A DNA stretch of 64,000 nt from JAMCRM01 sp035561075. GTDB lineage: Bacteria; Acidobacteriota; Terriglobia; Bryobacterales; Bryobacteraceae. This document shows, in pieces, positions 18,173-26,186 of this stretch. Positions within the stretch are counted from its first letter, which is position 1; the number at the start of each line of letters is the position of its first letter. Position numbers and translations under genes: made by a program. The DNA lies in NCBI GenBank assembly GCA_035561075.1, contig DATMYF010000187.1, positions 1-64,000 on the forward strand, written 5' to 3'. A model generated the notes under the pieces. That model was given only the letters and a program-made list of their open reading frames with translations, did no database searches and was not told the origin of the DNA.

Positions 18173-19725
18173 AGGTTCTGACGACGGAGCAGATGCGGGA
18201 GGTGGACCGCCGCACGATCCAGTCGGGGATCCCGGGGCTGGTCCTGATGGAGAACGCGGGCCACCGCGTGGTGGAATTCCTGGAGGAGCGGTTCCCGCCG
18301 CTTTCCGCCCAGCGCGTCACGGTGATCTGCGGGAAAGGCAACAATGGCGGCGATGGTCTGGTGGTGGCGCGGCAGCTCTTCACGCGTTTCCGCCCGCGCG
18401 CGCTCGACGTGGTGCTGCTGGCCGCCCCCGAGGACCTGAAAGGCGATGCCGCGACGAACTACCGGATGCTGGTCGCGTGCGGCTGTCCGGTGTGGCGTGA
18501 AATCCCGGCTGACGCACGCATGTCGACAGTGGTGGTGGACGCGCTGCTCGGCACCGGCCTTAGCGGCCCTGCCGGGGGCGCGGTCCTCAAAACTGTCCGG
18601 GAGATCAACAGCGCGTTCCCGCTGGCCACCGTGGTCTCGGTAGACATCCCCTCCGGCATGCCCGGTGATTCCGCCTTGCCGCTCGGCGAGCACGTGCGCG
18701 CCGCGTGCACCGTTACCTTCACAGCGCCCAAGCCGGCGCAGGTTCTGGCTCCTAACTGCGTAGATGTCGGGGAGCTGCGGGTGGGTGCCATCGGGAGCCC
18801 GCCGGAGATGTACGAAGGGGATGCGTCGATCTGGCTGTCGGTGGTGGAACGCGCGCAGTTGCGGCCTTTGCTCGCCCCACGCGCCCGCACAGCGCACAAG
18901 GGCAGTTTCGGGCACGTGCTGGTGGTCGGAGGCTCGCGCGGCAAGACCGGCGCCGCCGCGATGACCGGTATGGCGGCACTGCGAGCGGGCGCGGGGCTGG
19001 TGACTGTGGCATCGGCCGATTCCGCCGTGGCGGTAATCGCCGGGCACGCCGCCGAACTGATGACCGAGCCGCTGCCGGAAACCGAAACCGGCGCCATCGC
19101 CTTACAGAGTTTCAACTCCGGACGCCTCCCGGCAATTGCGGAAACCAAGGATATCCTGGCGATCGGCCCCGGCCTCGGAACGCACCCGGAGACCGTCGCG
19201 GTGGTGCGCCGCCTGATGGAGGAGTTCCCTCACCCCATGGTGATCGACGCCGACGGGTTGAATGCCCTCGGCGGCGCCACGTGGTCGGCCAGGGGGCGGC
19301 TGCGTGTCCTGACCCCTCACCCCGGGGAGATGGCGCGACTGGCCGGCGCAACCGTCCGGGAGATTGAGGCCGACCGCGTCTCCGCCGCACGGGCGTTCGC
19401 CGTAGACCGCCAGGTCTGCCTCGTGCTGAAGGGCTACCGCACCCTGATCGCCTTCCCCGACGGCCGCGTCTGGATCAACCCCACGGGCACCCCCGCGATG
19501 GGTACCGGCGGCACGGGCGACATCCTGACCGGCTTCATTGCCGGCTTCCTGGGGCAATTTCCCGGGCAGCCCGATGAAGCCGTGGCCGCCGCCGTCTACC
19601 TGCACGGTCTCGCCGGCCAGATCGGCGCCGCCGAAATAGGGGAGAAGCCGCTGATCGCCACCGACCTGCTGCGCTACCTACCCAACGCGATGGAGGACTG
19701 TGCCAACCTACCGGACCGATTCTGA
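18169..19725 (+). CDS. nnr: bifunctional NAD(P)H-hydrate epimerase / ADP-dependent dehydratase
   Basis: 518 residues. It repairs hydrated NADH and NADPH. The N-terminal YjeF_N epimerase domain (1-215) has the GKGNNGGDG loop (about 55-63) and VDALLGTGLSGP. The C-terminal carbohydrate-kinase-like dehydratase domain (about 225-518) has GHVLVVGGSRGKTGAA, GPGLG, DADGLNAL, LTPHPGEMARL and the anion hole GTGGTGD (about 446-452). The ATG at 18169 overlaps the phosphatase stop, so translation is coupled. It also overlaps tsaE by 26 bp; the nnr-tsaE pairing is common in bacteria. Confidence 0.94.
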   Translation: MKVLTTEQMREVDRRTIQSGIPGLVLMENAGHRVVEFLEERFPPLSAQRVTVICGKGNNGGDGLVVARQLFTRFRPRALDVVLLAAPEDLKGDAATNYRMLVACGCPVWREIPADARMSTVVVDALLGTGLSGPAGGAVLKTVREINSAFPLATVVSVDIPSGMPGDSALPLGEHVRAACTVTFTAPKPAQVLAPNCVDVGELRVGAIGSPPEMYEGDASIWLSVVERAQLRPLLAPRARTAHKGSFGHVLVVGGSRGKTGAAAMTGMAALRAGAGLVTVASADSAVAVIAGHAAELMTEPLPETETGAIALQSFNSGRLPAIAETKDILAIGPGLGTHPETVAVVRRLMEEFPHPMVIDADGLNALGGATWSARGRLRVLTPHPGEMARLAGATVREIEADRVSAARAFAVDRQVCLVLKGYRTLIAFPDGRVWINPTGTPAMGTGGTGDILTGFIAGFLGQFPGQPDEAVAAAVYLHGLAGQIGAAEIGEKPLIATDLLRYLPNAMEDCANLPDRF

Positions 19726-20128
19726 AGAGGCCACCATCGCGCTCGGCATGGAACTGGCCCGCACCCTGCCTACGCGTGCCGTCGTGCTGCTCACCGGCGA
19801 CCTCGGCGCCGGTAAGACGACCCTGGCCAAAGGCATCGTAAATGGCTTGGGCGCGGCAGAGGTGGAGGAGGTCGCCAGCCCCACCTTTACCCTCATCCAC
19901 GAATACGACGGGCCGCGGCGGGTCTACCATATCGACCTCTACCGGCTGGACGAAGATCGCGAGGTGGAGGCGTTGGGCCTCGACGACTTGTTCGACAGCG
20001 AGGCGGTGGTATTGATCGAGTGGGGCGAACGCTTCCCCGCCCTGATGCCCCCCGAACGCATCGAGATCCGGCTGGAGCATGCAGGCGGCGACGAACGCTG
20101 TATTACGGTGAGCGAAATCCATTCATGA
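19700..20128 (+). CDS. tsaE: tRNA threonylcarbamoyladenosine biosynthesis ATPase TsaE
   Basis: 142 residues, the usual size. TsaE works with TsaB and TsaD to form the universal t6A modification at position 37 of ANN-decoding tRNAs. It shows the Walker A GDLGAGKTT (about 33-41), the SPTFTLIHEY segment, the HIDLYRL Walker-B-like region and the ending VVLIEWGERFPALMP. The start is a GTG at 19700 inside the end of nnr. The stop overlaps the next gene (ATGA), continuing the coupled operon. tsaB and tsaD are not in the window. Confidence 0.95.
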   Translation: MPTYRTDSEEATIALGMELARTLPTRAVVLLTGDLGAGKTTLAKGIVNGLGAAEVEEVASPTFTLIHEYDGPRRVYHIDLYRLDEDREVEALGLDDLFDSEAVVLIEWGERFPALMPPERIEIRLEHAGGDERCITVSEIHS

Positions 20129-20907
20129 GCAAACAACCCTGGGCCCTGATTCTGGGCGCAAGCAGCGGTTTCGGCGCGGCTGCCGCCCTTGAGCTCGCCC
20201 GCGCGGGCATGGATATCTTCGGCGTCCACATGGACCGCCGCGATACCCTTCCGCGCGCACAGGAAGTGCAGGCGCGTATCGGCGATCTCGGGCGCGAGGC
20301 CGTCTTCTTCAACGGCAACGCCGCCGACGACACCCGCCGCGCCGAGGTGGTGGCAGCGATGGCAGCGCGCCTGGCCGATGGCGCCGGCACCGTGCGGGTA
20401 CTGCTGCACTCCCTGGCGTTCGGGGCACTCAAGCCGCTCGCCGGCGAGGGCGCCGTCACGAAGAAGCAGCTCGAACTTACCGCCGACGTGATGGGCCATT
20501 CCCTGGTCTACTGGGTGCAGGCGCTGCTGGAGGCAGGCCTGATGGAAGCCGGGGGCCGAATCTTCGCCATGACCAGCGGAGGCGGGCAGAAGGCCATCCC
20601 ACTTTACGGCCCGGTGGGCGGCGCCAAGGCACTGCTTGAGGCGCATATCCGCCAGCTTGCGCTGGAACTGGCGCCCTGCGGCATCACCGCCAACGCCATT
20701 CAGGCGGGGGTGACGGAGACACCCGCGCTACGCGCCATCCCGGGCCATGAGCGCCTGGCCCAGTTTGCCCTCGCCCGCAATCCCCACGGCCGCCTTACCC
20801 GCCCCGAGGACGTTGCCCGTTGTGTTGCCGCGCTGGCACGTGAGGACACCTACTGGATGACGGGCAACACCATCCGGGTGGACGGCGGCGAAGACACAGT
20901 GGGCTGA
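20125..20907 (+). CDS. SDR-family oxidoreductase, FabL/FabI-type enoyl-ACP reductase candidate
   Basis: 260 residues. It has the Rossmann NAD(P)-binding GASSGFGAAA (about 11-20) and a catalytic Tyr-161 and Lys-168 spaced Y-x6-K. That spacing separates enoyl-ACP reductases (FabI/FabL) from ordinary SDRs, which have Y-x3-K. The MTSGGGQKAIPLYGPVGGAKA segment and the ending TGNTIRVDGG also fit. It would reduce enoyl-ACP in fatty-acid elongation. The nucleotide-binding loop resembles FabL more than FabI, so NADPH preference is possible. It is the last gene of the coupled string. A general SDR remains possible. Confidence 0.8.
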   Translation: MSKQPWALILGASSGFGAAAALELARAGMDIFGVHMDRRDTLPRAQEVQARIGDLGREAVFFNGNAADDTRRAEVVAAMAARLADGAGTVRVLLHSLAFGALKPLAGEGAVTKKQLELTADVMGHSLVYWVQALLEAGLMEAGGRIFAMTSGGGQKAIPLYGPVGGAKALLEAHIRQLALELAPCGITANAIQAGVTETPALRAIPGHERLAQFALARNPHGRLTRPEDVARCVAALAREDTYWMTGNTIRVDGGEDTVG

Positions 20908-20946
20908 AGCCATCTGGTAGGAACTTCCAGTCGAAAACGATTCCGT

Positions 20947-20952
20947 TATAAT
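20947..20952 (+). promoter_or_regulatory. -10 promoter box (TATAAT)
   Basis: A perfect TATAAT precedes the ATG at 20974 by 21 bases, with a strong ribosome-binding site (AAAGGAG) between them. It starts a new transcript after the nnr-tsaE-reductase operon. No clear -35 hexamer is seen. Confidence 0.6.
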
Positions 20953-20973
20953 CGTTGTTCCAAAGGAGCCCCT

Positions 20974-21849
20974 ATGAACCGCCGCGATCTCTTCAAAACC
21001 CTCCCGGCCCTGGCCGCTGCCGCGCGACTGGCGCCCGCCGCACCTGAAGCCGGAGCCCGAGGCCGATTGCGCTCGGCAATCTGCTGCTATTCGTACCGCA
21101 ACGAACTCGCCAAGAAGACCATGACCTACGAGGACATCGTGCGGGTCGCGGTGGACAACAATGTCGATGGCCTGGATGCCACGGTCTACTGGCTAGACAC
21201 ATCCGATGCGGCGCTGCTCCGCCTGAAGCGCCTCGCCTACATGAATTCGGTGGACCTGTACAGCATCTCCATCCGCACCGAGATGACCCAGGCCACGCCG
21301 GAGGGCCAGGCCAAGGAAGTCGAGGGCATCAGGAAGTGGGTGGACGTGGCGGAGAAGCTCGGGGCGGGCCACATCCGGGTTTTTGGCGGCCGGGTGCCCA
21401 AGGACGCGACGGAACAGCAGGCCGCCGGGTGGGTGGTCGAGGTGCTCAAGCGCGGCGCCGAGTATGCCGCCAAAAAGGGCGTCATCCTGGGCCTTGAAAA
21501 CCATGGGGGCATTACCGAGAAAGCCACGGTCATCCTCGACATCGTCAAACGGGTGGATTCACCGTGGGTGGCCGTCAATCTCGATACGGGCAACTTCGTC
21601 CGCAACGCCTACGAGCAGATGGAGCAGTGCATGCCTTACGCGGCGGCGGTGCAGGTGAAGATGCAGATCAGGGTGGGGCCGGAGGGCACCCCCGAGCCGT
21701 CCGACTGGGACCGCGTGGCCGGCCTGCTGGTGAAGAACGGGTACCGCGGTTATCTCTCGCTCGAGTACGAAGGCAAGGAGCCCACCGCGACCGCCATGCC
21801 GCGGGAACTCAAGAGACTGGACGCTATCTGCCGCAAGTACTCCGCCTGA
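20974..21849 (+). CDS. Tat-exported sugar phosphate isomerase/epimerase-like TIM barrel
   Basis: 291 residues with a twin-arginine leader (NRRDLFKTLPALAAAA). The barrel shows SAICCYSYRNEL at strand 1, DGLDATVYW, HIRVFGG, ILGLENHGG with the metal-ligand Glu, WVAVNLDTGNF and GYLSLEYEGKEPT. The ligand set is complete, so an enzyme is likely, with unknown sugar substrate and probable periplasmic location. It has its own TATAAT promoter and an AAGGAG site. The last strand motif is shared with the barrel at 15245, suggesting paralogy. Confidence 0.83.
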   Translation: MNRRDLFKTLPALAAAARLAPAAPEAGARGRLRSAICCYSYRNELAKKTMTYEDIVRVAVDNNVDGLDATVYWLDTSDAALLRLKRLAYMNSVDLYSISIRTEMTQATPEGQAKEVEGIRKWVDVAEKLGAGHIRVFGGRVPKDATEQQAAGWVVEVLKRGAEYAAKKGVILGLENHGGITEKATVILDIVKRVDSPWVAVNLDTGNFVRNAYEQMEQCMPYAAAVQVKMQIRVGPEGTPEPSDWDRVAGLLVKNGYRGYLSLEYEGKEPTATAMPRELKRLDAICRKYSA

Positions 21850-21954
21850 TTCGGGGCGGCAGGACGGTTGGGCACAGTTTCCGGGCCGCGAATCACGAGC
21901 GGTGCGCCGCCCCCGCGCGGCCCGGCGGTATCATGGCGTTCAAGGGGGCCGTCC

Positions 21955-22302
21955 ATGGGAACCGAGAACCAGCCGATCGACACCGGCAACCGGCAGCAAG
22001 CGGAAATCCCCGTCGCATCCATGCGTTCCGAGCTTGAACGGCAGCGTCAGACCTCCCGTCGCCTGCTGAACGATCTCGCCTCGGCCATCTATCGTAGCGC
22101 CAGCCATGTCACCAATCGCGCGGGCGGAGCCATGGCATCCGCGGCCCGCCGTACAGGTAGCGCGGCACAATACGTGCAAGACCAATACCTGAGGGAGATG
22201 GTGACCGGCCTGGGGCGCTTCATACGACGTCATCCGGCTCCTTCTCTGGCTGCCGCAATCCTTGCGGGGGTTGTGGTCGGTCGTGCGCTCCGGAACCGGT
22301 AA
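21955..22302 (+). CDS. YqjD/ElaB-like membrane-anchored helical protein
   Basis: 115 residues from the ATG at 21955 (preceded by AAGGGGG). A polar helix (SELERQRQTSRRLLNDL) is followed by an Ala/Ser-rich amphipathic stretch and a C-terminal membrane helix (APSLAAAILAGVVVGRAL) ending in basic residues. This is the layout of YqjD/ElaB/DUF883-type proteins, which tether ribosomes or respond to stress in enterobacteria. The match is by architecture rather than clear sequence. It is followed at 24 bp by a YqjE-like gene, the same order as in yqjD-yqjE. Confidence 0.6.
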   Translation: MGTENQPIDTGNRQQAEIPVASMRSELERQRQTSRRLLNDLASAIYRSASHVTNRAGGAMASAARRTGSAAQYVQDQYLREMVTGLGRFIRRHPAPSLAAAILAGVVVGRALRNR

Positions 22303-22325
22303 CATTCCTCACCGGAGGAATGCAG

Positions 22326-22733
22326 ATGGCAGACCGTTATGTCGAGATAGGCGAAGATCGCCGCACTCTGGGCGACATCATACAGAACATAGCCAATAAC
22401 CTTCAGGAAATCGTGCGTGCCGAACTCAGGCTCGCCAGGACGGAACTCACCGAGCGCGGCTGGCGTATGAGCAAGGCCGCGGCGCTCTTCGGCGGCGGGC
22501 TTGTGCTGCTGGGGATTGCAGGGTTGCTGCTGGTGGTCACGATCATCGCGGCGCTCTCCCTGGTCATGCCGGTATGGGCGGCGGCATTGCTGGTAGCGGT
22601 TGCGTTCGGCACCATCGGCGGCGGCATGGCGATGGTGGGCCGGGAACGCATTAAGAAAACCAACTTGCGGCCCCAAGAAACCATCGAGAGCGTTAAAGAG
22701 GACGTGGAATGGCTGAAACGACAGACGAGATAA
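22326..22733 (+). CDS. YqjE-like putative holin-superfamily membrane protein
   Basis: 135 residues. The ATG at 22326 is preferred over 22320 because GGAGGAA then sits 7 bases away. The N-terminal amphipathic helix (LGDIIQNIANNLQEIVRAELRLARTEL) is followed by two membrane helices (AALFGGGLVLLGIAGLLLVV; VWAAALLVAVAFGTIGGGMAM) and a charged tail (ESVKEDVEWLKRQT). This is typical of the YqjE/DUF1469 (actinobacterial holin superfamily III) proteins. A stress or envelope role is assumed from relatives, and true holin activity is doubtful. It overlaps the DUF3618 gene by 25 bp. Confidence 0.78.
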   Translation: MADRYVEIGEDRRTLGDIIQNIANNLQEIVRAELRLARTELTERGWRMSKAAALFGGGLVLLGIAGLLLVVTIIAALSLVMPVWAAALLVAVAFGTIGGGMAMVGRERIKKTNLRPQETIESVKEDVEWLKRQTR

Positions 22734-22915
22734 AGCGCGAAATCGAGGCCCGGCGCGGAGCGCTCGCCCAAAACATCAACGAACTCGAGCACCGCGTCAA
22801 GAGCACCGTAGACTTCAACCAGCAATTCCGGCAACACACCGGGACGATCCTGGGAGCCGCCTTCGGTTTCGGCCTGCTCTTCGGCTTGATGACCGGCGGC
22901 AGCGGCCAAAGGTAG
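22709..22915 (+). CDS. DUF3618 small membrane protein
   Basis: 68 residues. The DUF3618 pattern is clear: N-terminal TDEIKREIEARRGALAQNINELEHRV, where the R-x-x-L-x-x-x-I-x-x-L repeat forms an amphipathic helix, then a short C-terminal membrane segment (ILGAAFGFGLLFGLMTGG). Proteins of this type are usually encoded beside YqjE-like genes, as here, and are thought to act with them at the membrane. The start lies within the yqjE-like gene, indicating coupled translation. Confidence 0.75.
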   Translation: MAETTDEIKREIEARRGALAQNINELEHRVKSTVDFNQQFRQHTGTILGAAFGFGLLFGLMTGGSGQR

Positions 22916-22919
22916 ACCG

Positions 22920-23408
22920 ATGCCTGAGGCACGCCGTCGCAGCGCTTGGCCTATGTGGGCCGCGGTCTCGGCGGTGCTGGTGGCCGGAGCCGTTCTGCTG
23001 GCGATACGCGCGAGGGCACCGGTCGGAGGGCCGCCATTCGCGCCCCCGCAGGTACCCGAAACGACGTACATGAGCCGCATCCGCGACGTGCGGGAGGTGA
23101 CCGGTGCGGCCGACCCGGCGAAGCTGGCCAACTACCGCGTCGAACTGTCGAATCTGCCGGTTGTGGCCGTGGCGGGCCGCTCTTTCTGGGTGGCGGACCC
23201 GGAGGGACGTCGGATCCTGGTCGTCCCCAATAACCCACAGACTCCGACTGACGCGGTAGCCGAAGGCCGGAGGGTTTCGATCACAGGGGCGGTGCGACGT
23301 ACGGACCAGGAGACTGCCGGGTTGGCCGCCGGCCAGACTGTTTACTTGCGAGCGGACAGCATCCGGCTTGGAGCATCCGCGAGCCAGCCTGTGGGGCGCG
23401 GCTCGTAG
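22920..23408 (+). CDS. membrane-anchored protein of unknown function
   Basis: 162 residues. One N-terminal membrane helix (WAAVSAVLVAGAVLLAI) is followed by a periplasmic domain of about 120 residues. Its strands (YRVELSNLPVVAVAGRSFWVAD, RRILVVP, RRVSITGAVRR, VYLRADSIRL) suggest an OB-like beta barrel. It follows the DUF3618 gene by 4 bp and is the last gene of the small-membrane-protein operon. Its last 67 bases overlap the 3' end of the convergent PD40 gene, so the two mRNAs can pair. Confidence 0.6.
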   Translation: MPEARRRSAWPMWAAVSAVLVAGAVLLAIRARAPVGGPPFAPPQVPETTYMSRIRDVREVTGAADPAKLANYRVELSNLPVVAVAGRSFWVADPEGRRILVVPNNPQTPTDAVAEGRRVSITGAVRRTDQETAGLAAGQTVYLRADSIRLGASASQPVGRGS

Positions 23409-24283
23409 CGCACGTAGGCGAAGCGCCTGCTGTCCGGCGACCATGAGTTCACGTTGAGGGTACCCTGGCCGCCAAAGAGCTGCGCGATGACGCGCGCCGC
23501 ACCGCCACGGGCGGACATCAGCCGCAGTACCACGTCGCGGTTCGGCGGATGGCCCTTGGTACCCTTCTCAAACGATAGGAACAGCACCGATTTCCCGTCC
23601 GGCGAAGGGTGCGGGAACCAGTCTTCATAATCGTCGGTGGTGATGCGCCGCGCGTGGACGTCGCCGGGTCCGGCCCCCGAGGCGGGAATCCGCCAGATAT
23701 CCCAACTCCCCGAACGGTCCGAATTAAACCAGATCCAACGGCCATCGGGCGAATAGTCCGGGCCGTCGTCGTAGCCGGGGCTGTTCGTCAGCCGCACTTC
23801 TTCCCCGCCATCCACCGGGATCGAATACAGGTCGAAGTTGCCGTCCCTTTGCGCACAATATGCCAGGGTCTTGCCGTCGGGCGACCAGCCATGGAAGTAG
23901 CTTGGGGTCTTTGCGGTTACTTGCCGGGGGGCGCCGCCGGACGAGGGCAGGATGTAAATCTGACCGGCGGAGATGGCGAGCCAACGGCCATCGGACGAGA
24001 TCCCATGGTCGTTATTGATACCCTTCACCGCGCCCGTGTTCAATGCTTCGGGAGGACCGCCGGCCAGGGGCAGGCGCCACAGCCGCCCTTCCGAGTTCAG
24101 CAGCAGGTACTTGCCGTCGGGTGACCAGTTGGGCGCCTCGAACAGCCGCGGTGAGGAGAAGACCACTCGCTCGTCGCGGCCGTCGCGATCAACCACGACT
24201 ACGTGGCTGGTAACCGGACCACGCGGCTGCGCCAATGCCGCCCCGGTCACTGCCGCAAGCAACAAGACGGCGATCCTGGTCAT
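23342..24283 (-). CDS. secreted PD40/TolB-like beta-propeller protein
   Basis: 313 residues with a signal peptide (IAVLLLAAVTGAALAQ). Five to six PD40 (WD40-like) repeats are marked by SPDGKYLL, SSDGRWLA, SPDGKTLAY, SPDGRWIWF, SPDGKSVLF and SPDSRRFAY, forming a six-bladed propeller like the TolB C-terminal domain. No protease domain is attached. It is probably a periplasmic binding or scaffold protein. The ATG at 24283 overlaps the stop of the EreA/ChaN-like gene (ATGA). The in-frame extension to 24385 is antisense-like and rejected. Confidence 0.8.
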   Translation of the reverse strand: MTRIAVLLLAAVTGAALAQPRGPVTSHVVVVDRDGRDERVVFSSPRLFEAPNWSPDGKYLLLNSEGRLWRLPLAGGPPEALNTGAVKGINNDHGISSDGRWLAISAGQIYILPSSGGAPRQVTAKTPSYFHGWSPDGKTLAYCAQRDGNFDLYSIPVDGGEEVRLTNSPGYDDGPDYSPDGRWIWFNSDRSGSWDIWRIPASGAGPGDVHARRITTDDYEDWFPHPSPDGKSVLFLSFEKGTKGHPPNRDVVLRLMSARGGAARVIAQLFGGQGTLNVNSWSPDSRRFAYVRYEPRPTGWLADAPSRMLSARK

Positions 24284-25188
24284 ACCTTCCGCACCAATCC
24301 GGCCATGCCGGCGATCAGCCCGCGCCTGCGTTCCACTTCGGCCCCGTACTCCCCGTCGTAGATGTCGTCCGGCGCGGGTCTCCATGTGAGTTCCTCGGGC
24401 GGTCCGAGGTAGAGGTAGCCGTCAGCGGCATCCTCGAGCCGCACCCCTCCGTAGGGGTTGCGCCCCCCGCGCGGCTTCACATTGTGGAAGTAGGAGGCCG
24501 CGTCCACGCGCCCCAACCAGGTATTCTCCAGCCGAAGCAGGGATGGCGTGGGCCATGCCGCCAGGCGCGTCTCCAATTGTTCGTCCGGGAAACCGCTATG
24601 CGCCAGAATGACCCAGACCCGCCCGGTGCGGCGTTTTTCCACCAGCACCACGGGGTTCGGTATCGTCTCCGGCTTCCGCACCACGTGCGAGCTGCCCGCC
24701 CAGAATAATGCCTTGCGCCCCTTGCGCAGCACTTGCGTCTCGATGACCGCGGCCATATGGGCTTCTCGCAGCGCGGCGAAAGGCGCCAGTTCGGCGGCCG
24801 TGTTGACGCGGTCCCAGTGGATGGGCGGGTCGCCCAGTAATACGCGAATGCGCCGCTCCGGCGTGAGGTCGCGGTTCACCTCCCGCACCCTCACAAACAA
24901 TTGTCCGTAAATGGGGGAGTCCCACGCGCCGGGCTGCGTGGTGTCCCGCCAGATGGGGAGCAAGTCGGAGGGCGGAACGTCGCGGCCGGCGGTGAAACGA
25001 TCCGCGATCTCCTGATACGCGCTGTTGCCGCACTCGACCACAATATCGTTGACGGTACCGGAAAAGCCGGGGTCGCGTACCAGGGCGGAGAGGAAATCGC
25101 CCACTTCCTGAAGTTCGTGCACATCCCCCAGGCATACCAGGTCCGCGCCTTCGAACGCCCTAAGGACGCCGTCGATCGCTTCCTTCAC
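24280..25188 (-). CDS. EreA/ChaN-like superfamily protein, function unknown
   Basis: 302 residues, no signal peptide. The spacing of ADLVCLGDVHELQEV (about 15-29), DIVVECGNS (about 47-55), RIRVLLGDPP and ALFWAGSSHVVRK resembles the erythromycin-esterase/ChaN/TIKI superfamily. In that superfamily an N-terminal Asp/Glu-His, a central Glu and a later His build the active site. The match is partial and the substrate unknown. It lies 1 bp behind the TIM barrel and is coupled to the PD40 gene, so the three likely act together. A resistance function should not be assumed. Confidence 0.5.
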   Translation of the reverse strand: MKEAIDGVLRAFEGADLVCLGDVHELQEVGDFLSALVRDPGFSGTVNDIVVECGNSAYQEIADRFTAGRDVPPSDLLPIWRDTTQPGAWDSPIYGQLFVRVREVNRDLTPERRIRVLLGDPPIHWDRVNTAAELAPFAALREAHMAAVIETQVLRKGRKALFWAGSSHVVRKPETIPNPVVLVEKRRTGRVWVILAHSGFPDEQLETRLAAWPTPSLLRLENTWLGRVDAASYFHNVKPRGGRNPYGGVRLEDAADGYLYLGPPEELTWRPAPDDIYDGEYGAEVERRRGLIAGMAGLVRKV

Positions 25189-25189
25189 G

Positions 25190-26110
25190 CTATACCTCCG
25201 TCAGGATGCGGGCGATTTCCCGCATCGAGTCGTGAGAGGCCTGAATGTTGCCTTCCCCGAAAACATGGGTCTCCAGGCCGAAGCACTCCCGGTAGCCGTC
25301 GGCTGCGGCGGCGCGGAACAAGGCTGCCCAGTCCAGCCGCCGCGGGCCCGGCAGCACGGAGTGGCCCTTAATGTGGAAGTTCCCGATGCGTTTCTTTGGC
25401 AGCAGGCTGTAGCCGAGGGGGAAAGGCTGCTCCAGTTCCACTCCGTTCAAAGTGTCGAAATTGATGCCGAACCACTTCGACGGGATCAGCCGGGCGATTT
25501 CGGCCAGTTCGGCGCATGTGGCCACGTTACAGGAGTTCTCGTTTTCGATCAGCAGCCGGATCTTCTCCTTACCCGCAATTTCCACGATGGGGCCCAGCAC
25601 GTCCGCCACGCGAGGCAGCACTTTCAGCGGCTCGGCCACCCGCCGGAAGCCGAACACCCGCACCTTCTGACAGCCCAGAATGTGGGCGGCATCGAGGGCC
25701 CGGCGCATGGCGTCGATACGGCGCTCGAAGCGCGTGGCCTCGCGTTCGGCCCTCCTGCGCTGCTGTTCCGGCGTTTCGTGAAAGATATTGACCGGCTCGG
25801 TCCCCGGAAGTCTGATCTTATACAGCGGAGCATCCAGGTAGGAGATTCGGATGCCGTTGTCTCGGAACTCCGCGGCGGCTTCGCGCAGCGCGGCGGGTGA
25901 AAGCCCGGTACAGTAATCGCCGCGCCCGCCGGGAATTTCCCGCAGTTCCAGCCAGCGGAGCCCGTATTTCCGGGCAAAGGCGATAGCCTCCGCCGGGGTG
26001 CGGGCGATTTCGTCGGTTATGGCGCTGATCCGGCTGATGTCAATTTTATTCGGCCGGGCATGAAGCGCACCCGCGCACGCGGTACAGGCGATCCACTCTC
26101 TGCGGGTCAC
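25190..26110 (-). CDS. sugar phosphate isomerase/epimerase-like TIM barrel with Tat-like leader
   Basis: 306 residues from a GTG at 26110, giving a leader TRREWIACTACAGALHA; the long upstream frame is antisense to ku and rejected. The barrel motifs are EAIAFARKYGLRWLELREI, QKVRVFGFRRV, IRLLIENENSCN with the ligand Glu, WFGINFDTLNG, NFHIKGH and CFGLETHVFGEGN. The Asp-x-Leu-Asn and His-Ile-Lys segments fit a metal-dependent isomerase of unknown substrate. A TACTAT box ends 6 bases before the GTG, implying a leaderless mRNA. It is the first gene of the three-gene minus operon. Confidence 0.78.
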   Translation of the reverse strand: MTRREWIACTACAGALHARPNKIDISRISAITDEIARTPAEAIAFARKYGLRWLELREIPGGRGDYCTGLSPAALREAAAEFRDNGIRISYLDAPLYKIRLPGTEPVNIFHETPEQQRRRAEREATRFERRIDAMRRALDAAHILGCQKVRVFGFRRVAEPLKVLPRVADVLGPIVEIAGKEKIRLLIENENSCNVATCAELAEIARLIPSKWFGINFDTLNGVELEQPFPLGYSLLPKKRIGNFHIKGHSVLPGPRRLDWAALFRAAAADGYRECFGLETHVFGEGNIQASHDSMREIARILTEV

Positions 26111-26186
26111 CCGTATATAGTAACGTTTTCGCGTATCGGCCCGCACCGTGGCGCGCGGCGTGCCGCCATACCACCCGGGGATCCCT

